From assembly GCF_001651875.1 (NCBI RefSeq), contig NZ_LNQB01000067.1, positions 1-64,000 of the forward strand: a stretch of DNA of 64,000 bases, read 5' to 3'. Below, one piece after another: positions 58,301 through 64,000 of this stretch (positions are counted from its first letter, which is position 1; the number at the start of each line of letters is the position of its first letter). The stretch is from Sinorhizobium saheli (lineage in GTDB: Bacteria; Pseudomonadota; Alphaproteobacteria; Rhizobiales; Rhizobiaceae). Both the position numbers and the translations under genes were made by a program. The notes beneath the pieces are model-generated. The model did no database searches. It saw only the letters and a program-made list of their open reading frames with translations, and had not been told where the DNA came from.

Positions 58301-59473
58301 GCTCGAAACCGCACTGGTGCTGAGCGCCGCCACCTGCTCGGCGGAAAGCGCGGAGATGGCCTCGGTGCCGAGACCCTTGACGGCCAGGTTGGTGATCGCG
58401 GCGATGTCGGCGGTCGAGAAGGTCGCGATATCCTCCGCCCCGAGCGCTGCGATCTGCCTCAGGCTCAGCGCCCTCACCTGTGCGGCGGACAATGCCTCGA
58501 CCTGGTCGGTCGACAGGGCGGCGACCTGTGCCGTCGTCAGGCTCGAGACCGCACTCGTGCTGAACGCGGCAACCTGGGCGGTGGAAAGCGCGGCGATGGC
58601 GCCGCTCGCCAGGCCCGATACGGCCTTGTTGCTGATCGCCGCGATTTCGGAGACTGAGAACCGCTCCATGGCGTCGGGATCGAGCGCCCCGAGCTGCGCC
58701 GCGCTCAGCGCCTTCACCTGCGCGACCGACAGCGCCTCGACCTGATCGGCCGACAGGGCAGCGACCATGTCCGTCGAAAGGCCCGCGATCGCCAGGGTGC
58801 TCAGTGCGGCAATCTGGTCGGTCGAAAGCGCGGCGATGCCGCCCGCGCCCAGCGCCCCGACTTGCGACCCCTTCAGCGCGCCGATCTGGACCGTCGTCAG
58901 GGCGGCGATCTGGTCGGCGGACAAGGCGGCGATCTGCGCGGTCGAAAGGCCTGCGATCGCGCGCGTGCTGAAGGCCGCAACCTGGGCGGAAGAAAGGGAG
59001 GCGACGACATCCGCGGCAAGCCCCGTTACGGCCTTTCCATCGATGGCCGCGATGTCGGCGGTAGAGAAGGCCGCGAGATCCTCGTCGCTCAAGACAGAAA
59101 GCTGAGCCGCGTTGAGGACGGCGACCTGGGAGGCACTGAACGCCTCCGCCTGCTCCGTCGTCAATCCGTCGATCTGGGTGGTGGTGAGCGCCGCAACCTG
59201 GTTCGTGCCCAGGCTTTCGATGTCACTCTTGTCAAGCACGGCCAACTGATCCAGCGTCAGGCCGACGATTGCGGTCTGGGAGATCGCCCGCAACTGGCGG
59301 GAGCTGAGGATATCGACATCCTCCGTGTCCAAAGCCGCGATCTGCGCCGAAGAGAGCGCCTTGATCTGGCTGGTGGAAAGCGACGCCACGTCTTCCGTCG
59401 TCCAGGCAGAAACGCTCGCCGTCGATAGCGACCTGATCTGGCTGACACTGAGGGAAGGAATGGTCGTGCTCAT
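52394..59473 (-). CDS. Giant octapeptide-repeat protein of unknown function
   Basis: A 2,359-residue protein, almost entirely made of an octad of the type A-A-[LFI]-[SGT]-[TSA]-x-[QDE]-[IVL] (for example AALSTDQI), of the order of 280 units without a break in register. No signal peptide, membrane segment, RTX motif or anchor is visible at either end (start MSTTIPSLSVSQIRSLS; end QIAAVIAAYLAV). Ser/Thr-x-x-Gln/Asp/Glu before a hydrophobic trio resembles a helix N-cap, so a solenoid of short helices is possible; a beta-solenoid is the alternative. Cys is absent and Trp very rare. Similar repeats occur in large proteobacterial proteins sometimes labelled adhesins or haem-utilisation proteins, but no function is established. 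The start has AAGGG eight bases upstream. Confidence 0.85.
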   Translation of the reverse strand: MSTTIPSLSVSQIRSLSTASVSAWTTEDVASLSTSQIKALSSAQIAALDTEDVDILSSRQLRAISQTAIVGLTLDQLAVLDKSDIESLGTNQVAALTTTQIDGLTTEQAEAFSASQVAVLNAAQLSVLSDEDLAAFSTADIAAIDGKAVTGLAADVVASLSSAQVAAFSTRAIAGLSTAQIAALSADQIAALTTVQIGALKGSQVGALGAGGIAALSTDQIAALSTLAIAGLSTDMVAALSADQVEALSVAQVKALSAAQLGALDPDAMERFSVSEIAAISNKAVSGLASGAIAALSTAQVAAFSTSAVSSLTTAQVAALSTDQVEALSAAQVRALSLRQIAALGAEDIATFSTADIAAITNLAVKGLGTEAISALSAEQVAALSTSAVSSLTAAQIAALSTDQAAALSAAQLRTFSAAQVAALGTQNVAALSTDQIAALSAKGIPGLTTDQIAALSPTQAEALSAAQVKVLSAVQVAALGTDAIATFSTGEIAAIGNKAAPGLTTDVIASLSTDQVAALGTSAIANLTSLQIAALSAGQAEALSVSQVKALSSRQIEALATEGIATFSTADIAAITSQAVTGFSTEAIAALSTAQLAALGTSAVASLTTAQLAALSTGQAAALSTMQVRVLGSVQVAALSAENVAAFSTAQVAALSTKGILGLGSEQIDALSTAQVEALSSTQIAALRAEQLAIFHADDVATFSSAEMAAIGAGAISGLTTDLVEALSTAQIAALSTKGVTGLSADQIAALSTDQIAALSTAQVAVLSSAQLSALSEEDIAALSSADIAAIGAGGIAGLSTDVISTLSSDQIAALGTAAVAGLTTDQIDALSADQVAALSTRQVAVLKATQVAALGTEKVAALSSDQIAVLGAAGLKGLTSDQMEALSSDQIAALGTKQVAMLSADQVAALEAQDLAAFSSGQIVALSKAAITGLGTRQIVALSTAQMEALSSAQIGVLSSTQLAALGTEDLAVFSTQDIAALGSSAIAGLTTSVLASLSTGQIVSLGTAGITGLSTGQVAALGTGQLAALGTGQVAALSSVQVAALGTSDLAALSTRQVAALSTAGLAGLTSKQIVALGTDQLAALTTVQVAALSSTQLAALGTEDIAAFSTKDVAAIGAGAISSLSTAVVAALSTGQVAALSTAGIAGLTSAQVNALSSSQLSALSSKQLAALSAAQVAALGTSDVAALSTGQIATLSTAAIAGLSTRQIAALSTDQMEALTPSQVAALTSAQLSVLGSEDIAVFSTKDIAAIAAGAIAGLSTAAVASLSTEQIDSLSTAGVAGLGTRQIAALSSDQIAALSASQVGALTSRQASALGTEDIGALSIEDIAAIGADLVAGLATDVIAAFSTEQIAALGTAAVAALSTRQVDAMSTGQVAALTSGQVRALTSGQVAALSTADIATLSTDQIAALSAAGIAGLGTEDVAVLSAGQVEALTADQIGALGSRQIAVLSTGDIAAFTTAEIAAIGSSAVAGLSTDAIAALSSDQIAALSTAGVAGLSSAQIAALSTDQFEALSSAQLGALGSRQAAVLGTDAIAALSADQVAALSTAAIAALSAAQIDALTAEQLEALTPDQVAVMSSAQIAALSTDDLAAFSTADIAAIGSSAVAGLSTDTLAALSAEQIAALSTAGIAGLSTAQIDALSLDQIEALSTWQVGALGSKQVAALGTGDVAALSAGQIAALNTAAVAGLSMAQIAALNGDQLEALTPAQVAAMSSTQIAALTTADLEAFSTADIAAIGSSAVAGLSTDTLAALSPGQLAALSTAGIAGLSTAQIDALSIEQIEALSTGQVGALGSRQVAALGTADIAALSADQVAALGTAGIAGLSTAQIDALNADQLEALTPAQVAAMRSTQIAALSTDDLATFSTADIAAIGSNAVAGLSTDTMAALSAVQIAAFGTAGVAGLSTAQLNALSTDQIEAFTSSQIAALSSTQIAVLGMDDLATFSTAEIAAISASAIAGLSTDTIAALSIEQVAALGTSGISGLSTAQIGALSADHIEALSTGQIGAFGSRQVAVLGTDDLAALSTDQIAALSAAGLAGLTSGQAGSLSAEQIEAFSTGQIGALTADALSGLSAEDLDGFSAEELAAISSAAIKGLSTAFIAALTTGEIAALGTASVAGLVSAQVGALSPAQIDALSTGQISALSANGLAGLGTEDLATFSTGELASINAAAIKGLSTDFVAALSTLAIGALTTSQVGSLGYTQVLAMSTSQIAALSIAQVGALNAIQAAALGTDDVAQLSTDHIVALSTSAISGLSVNAIAALTTAQAEALTPIQVSAMTSAQVAALSADDLATFSTEDVSAFSSSGVAGLSTDDIASLSSDQLNALMETQMDALNSDQIAAVIAAYLAV
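52440..59440 (-). repeat. 24-bp coding tandem repeat (octapeptide)
   Basis: The gene is a degenerate tandem array with a 24-nt period on the minus strand, about 7 kb long. The array keeps its reading frame throughout and also keeps long false frames open on the other strand. Confidence 0.9.
53390..55010 (-). repeat. Higher-order 408-bp (17-octad) repeat
   Basis: Near-identical blocks recur every 408 bp in this part: CCGCGACCTGCGCGGGGGTC begins at 53911 and its copy (one base changed) at 54319. At protein level the unit carries the marker FSTADIAAIGSSAVAGLSTD. Similar but more diverged superunits occupy the rest of the gene. Confidence 0.8.
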
Positions 59474-59617
59474 GCGTGAACCCTTGAGGCTTATAGCGAA
59501 TCGCCTGTCCAACCCGCCGCCGGGAGGGCGCGCGGCCGTACGCTACCATCGATAGGGGGACTGGCTTGCCTGAACCTGAAGTTGGCACGCGAAAGCAGAT
59601 TCTTTTCAAGGCGTTAA

Positions 59618-59637
59618 AGCCCGGTGCCGTCCGGGCT
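59618..59637. terminator. Hairpin after the MHS transporter gene
   Basis: AGCCCGG, loop TGCCGT, CCGGGCT: a 7-bp stem, about 90 nt downstream of the minus-strand transporter gene, followed on that strand by TTTAACGCC. It lies in the 252-bp gap before the repeat-protein gene. Confidence 0.5.
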
Positions 59638-59725
59638 TGCGATCGACCGGGGGATTCCTGGCGCGAGCGTCTCGGCTTCGCGCCTGCGCGGCAGCCGTTT
59701 TCGGCCGCCGCGAGCGGCGTGACCG

Positions 59726-61054
59726 TTACGATCCGGCTCTCGGCTCGACCGGCTGCCATATGCTTATCCTGCGGGTCTCGGGCATCAGGTACAGCGCGAG
59801 CAGGAAACAAACGGCAGGAACGGCGATCGGATAGATCAGCGCGTAGCCGACGCTGTTGGTGGCCGCGAAGGCCGCCGAGGTGACGAAGGGCACCAAGCCG
59901 CCGCCCCAGCCGTTGCCGATGTGATACGGCACCGACACCGACGTGTAGCGAATCCTGCCGGGAAAATATTCCGCCAGGAACGCCCCGACCGGGCCATAGA
60001 CCATCCCGACATAGCAGACGAGGATGAAGATGATGAAGATCGCGGTCGGATAATTGATGTTGTCGGGCTGCGTGACCGTTCCGAGCCACAGATACAGCGG
60101 GTAATAGGTGATCGCGGCGAGCAACATGCCGCTGAGGATTACCGGCTTGCGGCCGATGATGTCCGACAACCAGCCGAAGAAGATCAGGCTCGGTGTCGCA
60201 AGGAGCAGCGCCGCTCCGACGATATAGGCCGAGCTCAGCGCATCGACCTTGGAGACCTGCTGCAGAAAGTACAGGGCCCAGAACTGGCCGCTGTACCAGA
60301 CAACGCCTTGCCCGATCAGCACGATGGTGGCGATCCCGACATATTTCGCGTTGGAGCTGAGGAACGCCTCCCTCCACGGATTCCGGGTCATCTGCCCCTT
60401 CGCCCTGATCTCCTGGAAGATCGGCGTCTCCTGGAGCTGGAGCCGGATGTATATCGCGATGGCGACCAGCAGGAACGACATGAGGAAGGGAACGCGCCAC
60501 GCCCATGCCTCGAAGACCTCATTGCCGAAATAGGTGCGCGTCGCGATGATCACGCCGAGCGACACCACGATCCCGAGCGTCGGCGAGGTCTGGAGCCAGC
60601 CGGTATAATAGCCGCGGCGTTCGTCGGGCACATGCTCGGCAACGTAGGTGATGGCGCCGCCATACTCGCCGCCCAGGCACAGGCCCTGGATCATCCTGAG
60701 GCCGAAGAGCAGGAACGCCGCGGTCAGGCCGATCGCCTCGTAGGATGGGATCAGGCCGATCGCGCCGGTGCCGAGGCCCATTCCGCTGAGCGTCATGAGG
60801 AACGTGTATTTACGGCCGACCCGGTCGCCCATCCAGCCGAACAGGAACGCGCCCAGCGGGCGGATCAGGAAGCCCGCGGTGAAGAGCGCGATGGTACTCA
60901 GCAGCGCCGCGACCGGGTGCGACGGTTCAAAGAACTTGACCGACAGGACCGCGGCCAGGCTCCCGAAGATATAAAAGTCATACCATTCAATGATATTTCC
61001 CACCGAGGCGGCAACGATCACGCGGCGGAAATCCGTCGGGACTTGAAGAGCCAT
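59726..61054 (-). CDS. MFS transporter, metabolite:H+ symporter (MHS) family
   Basis: A 442-residue inner-membrane carrier with 12 predicted helices. The first helix motif VGNIIEWYDFYIFG and the loop GWMGDRVGRKYTFL, plus RMIQGLCLGGEYGGA, are diagnostic of the MHS family (citrate, alpha-ketoglutarate, proline/betaine and shikimate symporters). The substrate cannot be read from sequence. A clear GGGAGGAACC precedes the start. It follows the oxidoreductase gene on the same strand after about 140 nt. Confidence 0.88.
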   Translation of the reverse strand: MALQVPTDFRRVIVAASVGNIIEWYDFYIFGSLAAVLSVKFFEPSHPVAALLSTIALFTAGFLIRPLGAFLFGWMGDRVGRKYTFLMTLSGMGLGTGAIGLIPSYEAIGLTAAFLLFGLRMIQGLCLGGEYGGAITYVAEHVPDERRGYYTGWLQTSPTLGIVVSLGVIIATRTYFGNEVFEAWAWRVPFLMSFLLVAIAIYIRLQLQETPIFQEIRAKGQMTRNPWREAFLSSNAKYVGIATIVLIGQGVVWYSGQFWALYFLQQVSKVDALSSAYIVGAALLLATPSLIFFGWLSDIIGRKPVILSGMLLAAITYYPLYLWLGTVTQPDNINYPTAIFIIFILVCYVGMVYGPVGAFLAEYFPGRIRYTSVSVPYHIGNGWGGGLVPFVTSAAFAATNSVGYALIYPIAVPAVCFLLALYLMPETRRISIWQPVEPRAGS

Positions 61055-61192
61055 GTTGGTTCCTCCCGTTTTAGGACATGGCCTGCGAAATCCTGCACTC
61101 TAGCACGAAATTCCCCGATCACGAACCGGCGCCCCCCGGCGAGTGCCGCAGGGTCAACGGAAAGCGCACCTCTTCTTTTTCTAAAGCGGACG

Positions 61193-62212
61193 TTACGGCC
61201 GTTGCGGCTGGCCGCTTTCGGCGGCGGCGAGGATCGCCGCAATGAGGCGATGGACCTTCAGCGCCTCGCGCCCGTCCACGCGCGGCGCATGTCCGTGCTC
61301 GATCGCATCGAGGAAATCGGCGAGCACCGCACGGTGATGGTGATGCGGAAAGGCCATGGGGTCGGCGCCGGCGCCGCCCGCCGCTTCGTCTTCGATCGAG
61401 ATTTCGCTTCCATCATGGAAGGAAGCGGCAAGGCTTCGCCCGCCGAGGCGCGCCATGCCGCGCGTGCCGATGATGTCGATCTCGTCCGGATAGCCGGGAT
61501 AGGCGCAGGTGGTGGCGCTCACCGTGCCGATCGCGGCATTTGCGAAGCGGATCGCCGCCATCGCCAGATCCTCGGTCTCCATGCGGTGCACCTTGCTGGT
61601 CGTCGCATAGGCGTTGACCTCCTCGGGAAGCCCGGCGAGCGAGATCAGGAGGTCGAGCGTATGGATCGCCTGGGTCAGCAGCACGCCGCCGCCATCGCGG
61701 GCACGCGTGCCGCGACCCGGCTGATCGTAATAGCTTTGCGGCCGCCAGTTGTGCAGGCGGGCCGAGGCGCTGACGATTTCGCCGAGCCGCCCCTCGTCGA
61801 TGAGCTGCGCAAGGGCCCGGCTTACCGGCCGGAACCGGTGCTGCAGAACGGTGCCAAGCTTGACGCCGGCGCGCTCCGCCGTCTCGACCAGAGCCTCCAC
61901 CCGCTCGCCGGTAATCTCCAGCGGCTTTTCGAGAAGCACGTGCTTGCCCGCTTCGGCAGCGCGCCTCACGAGCTCGAGATGCGTATTCGGCGGCGTCAGT
62001 ACCAGGACGGCCGCGATCGACCGGTCATCGAAGATCGTTTCGGCCGCGTCGCAGACGGCGAAGCCATAGGTGTCGGAAAATGCGCGCCGCCGCGCCGCGG
62101 TCGGACTGAAGGCGGCGGCGACCTCGACCCTGTCCTCAAGATCGAGCAGGCTTTTGGCATGCGGCGCCGCTGCCATGCCGAGCCCGATCACGCCGACGCG
62201 CAGCCTTGCCAT
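61193..62212 (-). CDS. Gfo/Idh/MocA-family oxidoreductase
   Basis: A 339-residue NAD(P)-dependent dehydrogenase: N-terminal Rossmann fold (RVGVIGLGMAAAPHAKSL), the family motif LLEKPLEITGERVE with the conserved EKP near residue 95, and a C-terminal alpha/beta substrate domain with GGGVLLTQAIHTLDLL. Substrate likely a sugar or uronate derivative by context: it is divergent from uxaC. The ATG follows GGAGG by seven bases. Confidence 0.88.
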   Translation of the reverse strand: MARLRVGVIGLGMAAAPHAKSLLDLEDRVEVAAAFSPTAARRRAFSDTYGFAVCDAAETIFDDRSIAAVLVLTPPNTHLELVRRAAEAGKHVLLEKPLEITGERVEALVETAERAGVKLGTVLQHRFRPVSRALAQLIDEGRLGEIVSASARLHNWRPQSYYDQPGRGTRARDGGGVLLTQAIHTLDLLISLAGLPEEVNAYATTSKVHRMETEDLAMAAIRFANAAIGTVSATTCAYPGYPDEIDIIGTRGMARLGGRSLAASFHDGSEISIEDEAAGGAGADPMAFPHHHHRAVLADFLDAIEHGHAPRVDGREALKVHRLIAAILAAAESGQPQRP

Positions 62213-62352
62213 CTCAGAGCCTCCGATCGAAAGCGCCCGGCAGGCGCAAAGACGGGTGCGCGCCGGTCAGTCTCGCATTGCGCATGGGTTTCCTCCCCGT
62301 TCTCCTCATCTCTTGCCTACCCCGAGTGGCCGGCATCGCGCAAGAAATTCGT

Positions 62353-62377
62353 CATACAACATCATCAATTTTGTATG
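62353..62377. promoter_or_regulatory. Inverted repeat and promoter region of uxaC
   Basis: CATACAA, 11 bases, TTGTATG: perfect 7-bp arms in the only AT-rich part of the divergent gap. TTGACA (62378-62383) follows at once and could be the -35 of the uxaC operon. Suggests a GntR- or LacI-like repressor site overlapping the promoter; the regulator is not in the window. Confidence 0.5.
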
Positions 62378-62435
62378 TTGACATTATATTTTACAAGCCG
62401 TAGCCATAACGGACCTGTTGGAGGAGCGGGCTAGA

Positions 62436-63845
62436 ATGGCGGGACTGATCGATCCAGATCTTCTGTTTCCGGGGGACGAGCGCACGCGTGCGGTGGCGCG
62501 AAACCTCTATACCGAAGTGAAAGGGCTGCCGATCGTGAGCCCGCACGGGCACACCGAGCCACGCTGGTATGCGCTCGACGAGCCGTTCCCCGATCCCGCG
62601 CAACTCCTGATCGTGCCGGACCATTATGTCTTCCGCATGCTGTTCAGCCAGGGCGTGAGGCTCGAAGACCTCGGCGTCCCGACGCTCGACGGTTCGCCGG
62701 TCGAGACGGATGGCCGTACGATCTGGCGGCGCTTCTGCGAAAATTATCATCTCTTCCGCGGGACGCCGACGCGGCTGTGGTTCGACTATACGCTTTCGAA
62801 TCTCTTCGGCGTCGACGAACTGCCCTCGGCTGGCAACTCCGACCGGCTCTACGACCGGATTGGCGAATGCCTGGCGCGCCCGGACTATCGCCCCCGCGCG
62901 CTCTACGAGCGCTTCAACATAGAGGTGATCTCCACGACCGACGGCGCCCTGGATCCGTTGGCCTGGCACGCGAAGATCCGCGACAGCGGCTGGAAGGGGC
63001 GGGTCGTCCCGGCCTACCGGCCGGACGCGGTGGTCGATCCGGACTTCGAGGGCTTTTCAGCCAATCTCGACAGGCTTGGCGAGATTACCGGCGCCGACAC
63101 CGGAAGCTGGTCGGGCTATCTGGATGCGCACCGTGCCCGGCGGGCCTATTTCAAGGAGTTCGGCGCGACCTCCAGCGACCACGGCCATGCCACGGCCGAT
63201 ACCGCCAATCTGGCGAAAGCGGAGGCCGCGGCCCTGTTCGACAAGGTGCGCTCCGGCAAGGCGGACGCCAGCGAGCGGCGGCTGTTCCGGGCCCAGATGC
63301 TGACGGAAATGGCGAAGATGAGCCTGGACGACGGGCTCGTGCTGCAGATTCATCCGGGTTCCTTCCGCAACCACGCGCCCGCCGTCATGGCGAAGTTCGG
63401 TCGCGACAAGGGCTTCGATATCCCGACCCGCACCGATTATGTCACCGCGCTGAAGCCGCTGCTCGACGCCGTCGGCCTCGAGCGCGACCTGACCGTCATC
63501 CTCTTCACCCTGGACGAGACGAGCTATGCGCGGGAGCTGGCGCCGCTCGCCGGCGTCTACCCGGCCCTGAAGCTCGGGCCCGCCTGGTGGTTCCACGACA
63601 GTCCGGAAGGCATGCGCCGCTTCCGCGAGATGACCACCGAGACGGCCGGCTTCTACAACACCGTCGGCTTCAACGACGACACCCGGGCCTTTCCGTCGAT
63701 CCCCGCGCGCCACGACATAGCCCGCCGGGTCGACTGTGCATTTCTCGCGCGACTTGTCGCGGAACACCGCCTGCGAGAGGACGAGGCGTACGAGCTCGCG
63801 CGGGAACTGGCCTACGGCCTCGCAAAGAAGGCTTACAAGCTCTGA
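62436..63845 (+). CDS. uxaC: Uronate isomerase
   Basis: A 469-residue member of the amidohydrolase-fold uronate isomerases, converting D-glucuronate to D-fructuronate and D-galacturonate to D-tagaturonate in the cytoplasm. Metal-ligand motif H37-G-H39 (SPHGHTEP), FRMLFSQG and the C-terminal GFNDDTRAFPSIPARHD block are characteristic. GGAGGAG lies nine bases before the ATG; a TTG at 62418 is in frame but lacks a site. Galacturonate released by the pectin enzymes at 11-16 kb would be a substrate. A TRAP binding-protein gene follows after 31 nt. Confidence 0.93.
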   Translation: MAGLIDPDLLFPGDERTRAVARNLYTEVKGLPIVSPHGHTEPRWYALDEPFPDPAQLLIVPDHYVFRMLFSQGVRLEDLGVPTLDGSPVETDGRTIWRRFCENYHLFRGTPTRLWFDYTLSNLFGVDELPSAGNSDRLYDRIGECLARPDYRPRALYERFNIEVISTTDGALDPLAWHAKIRDSGWKGRVVPAYRPDAVVDPDFEGFSANLDRLGEITGADTGSWSGYLDAHRARRAYFKEFGATSSDHGHATADTANLAKAEAAALFDKVRSGKADASERRLFRAQMLTEMAKMSLDDGLVLQIHPGSFRNHAPAVMAKFGRDKGFDIPTRTDYVTALKPLLDAVGLERDLTVILFTLDETSYARELAPLAGVYPALKLGPAWWFHDSPEGMRRFREMTTETAGFYNTVGFNDDTRAFPSIPARHDIARRVDCAFLARLVAEHRLREDEAYELARELAYGLAKKAYKL

Positions 63846-63876
63846 ACCAATCGATCATGCGAAACGGGAGGAAAGC

Positions 63877-64000
63877 ATGAAACACTTCGCAAAACTGGCG
63901 GCCGGCCTGTTCGTTGCCGCTTCATTCATGGCCACCGCGGCCAGCGCCCAGACGGTGCTGCGCTCGTCCGATACCCATCCGGACGGCTATCCGACGGTCG
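63877..64000 (+). CDS. TRAP transporter solute-binding protein (DctP family), partial
   Basis: The first 41 codons of a secreted protein: signal peptide MKHFAKLAAGLFVAASFMAT... ending near ASA, then QTVLRSSDTHPDGYPTV, the opening of DctP-type TRAP binding proteins for uronates or other organic acids. GGGAGGAAAG precedes the ATG. Cut by the window end. Following uxaC, it probably belongs to a hexuronate TRAP transporter. Confidence 0.75.
   Translation, partial: MKHFAKLAAGLFVAASFMATAASAQTVLRSSDTHPDGYPTV

Noticed and set aside
52440-59440. Tandem 24-bp periodicity as a CRISPR-like array
   Set aside because: No constant repeat with unique spacers; the period is coding, continuous and degenerate, and no cas genes are present.

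Overview
The window is GC-rich, gene-dense alphaproteobacterial DNA. Interspersed elements of about 105 bp that resemble the RIME elements of rhizobia, and a set of catabolic operons typical of large Rhizobiaceae replicons (hydroxyproline, pectin, uronate and alcohol use), point to an Ensifer/Sinorhizobium-like organism, possibly on a chromid or megaplasmid. No rRNA, tRNA, CRISPR array, transposase or integrase was seen.

Layout. 0-1.3 kb: an MFS transporter. 1.5-7 kb: a YddA/BacA-type ABC transporter, a class C and a class A beta-lactamase in tandem, and a divergent AmpR/GcvA-type LysR regulator. 7.1-9.5 kb: an ECF42-type sigma factor with two DGPF-domain proteins and a recognisable promoter, plus a small divergent gene. 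9.6-20.3 kb: a pectin/rhamnogalacturonan oligosaccharide locus (solute-binding protein, uncharacterised 840-residue protein, GH105, GH28, ABC ATPase and two permeases, LacI regulator) with two near-identical palindromic operators at its divergent promoter. 20.5-26.7 kb: an orphan antitoxin and a hydroxyproline operon (aconitase X, HypRE, HypO, HypD) behind a GntR/FCD regulator. 26.8-30.7 kb: a membrane alpha/beta-hydrolase-like protein, an AraC regulator, a PEBP-family protein and an EAL protein.

30.9-52.4 kb is dominated by an alcohol-oxidation regulon. A PQQ alcohol dehydrogenase with the Asp-x-Asp signature of lanthanide enzymes is flanked by a histidine kinase/response regulator pair, two secreted Gly/Asn-rich proteins, a second response regulator with a FIST protein and a hybrid kinase, and pseudoazurin. 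Farther along are a MoxJ-like binding protein, a PedF-like cytochrome c, a PQQ-associated ABC binding protein and a beta-propeller protein. Seven copies of a 10-bp dyad, [GC]WCCWWGGW[CG] (one with a single mismatch), sit in four of these promoters and tie the scattered genes into one regulon. KatG/OxyR, an L,D-transpeptidase, a DUF411 protein and a UvrD helicase are interposed.

52.4-59.5 kb encodes a 2,359-residue protein made almost entirely of an octapeptide repeat (AALSTDQI type), organised partly into 17-octad superunits. 59.7-64 kb: an MHS-family transporter, a Gfo/Idh/MocA oxidoreductase, uronate isomerase UxaC and the start of a TRAP solute-binding protein, cut by the window edge.

All product calls rest on reading translated sequence and motifs; no database search was run.
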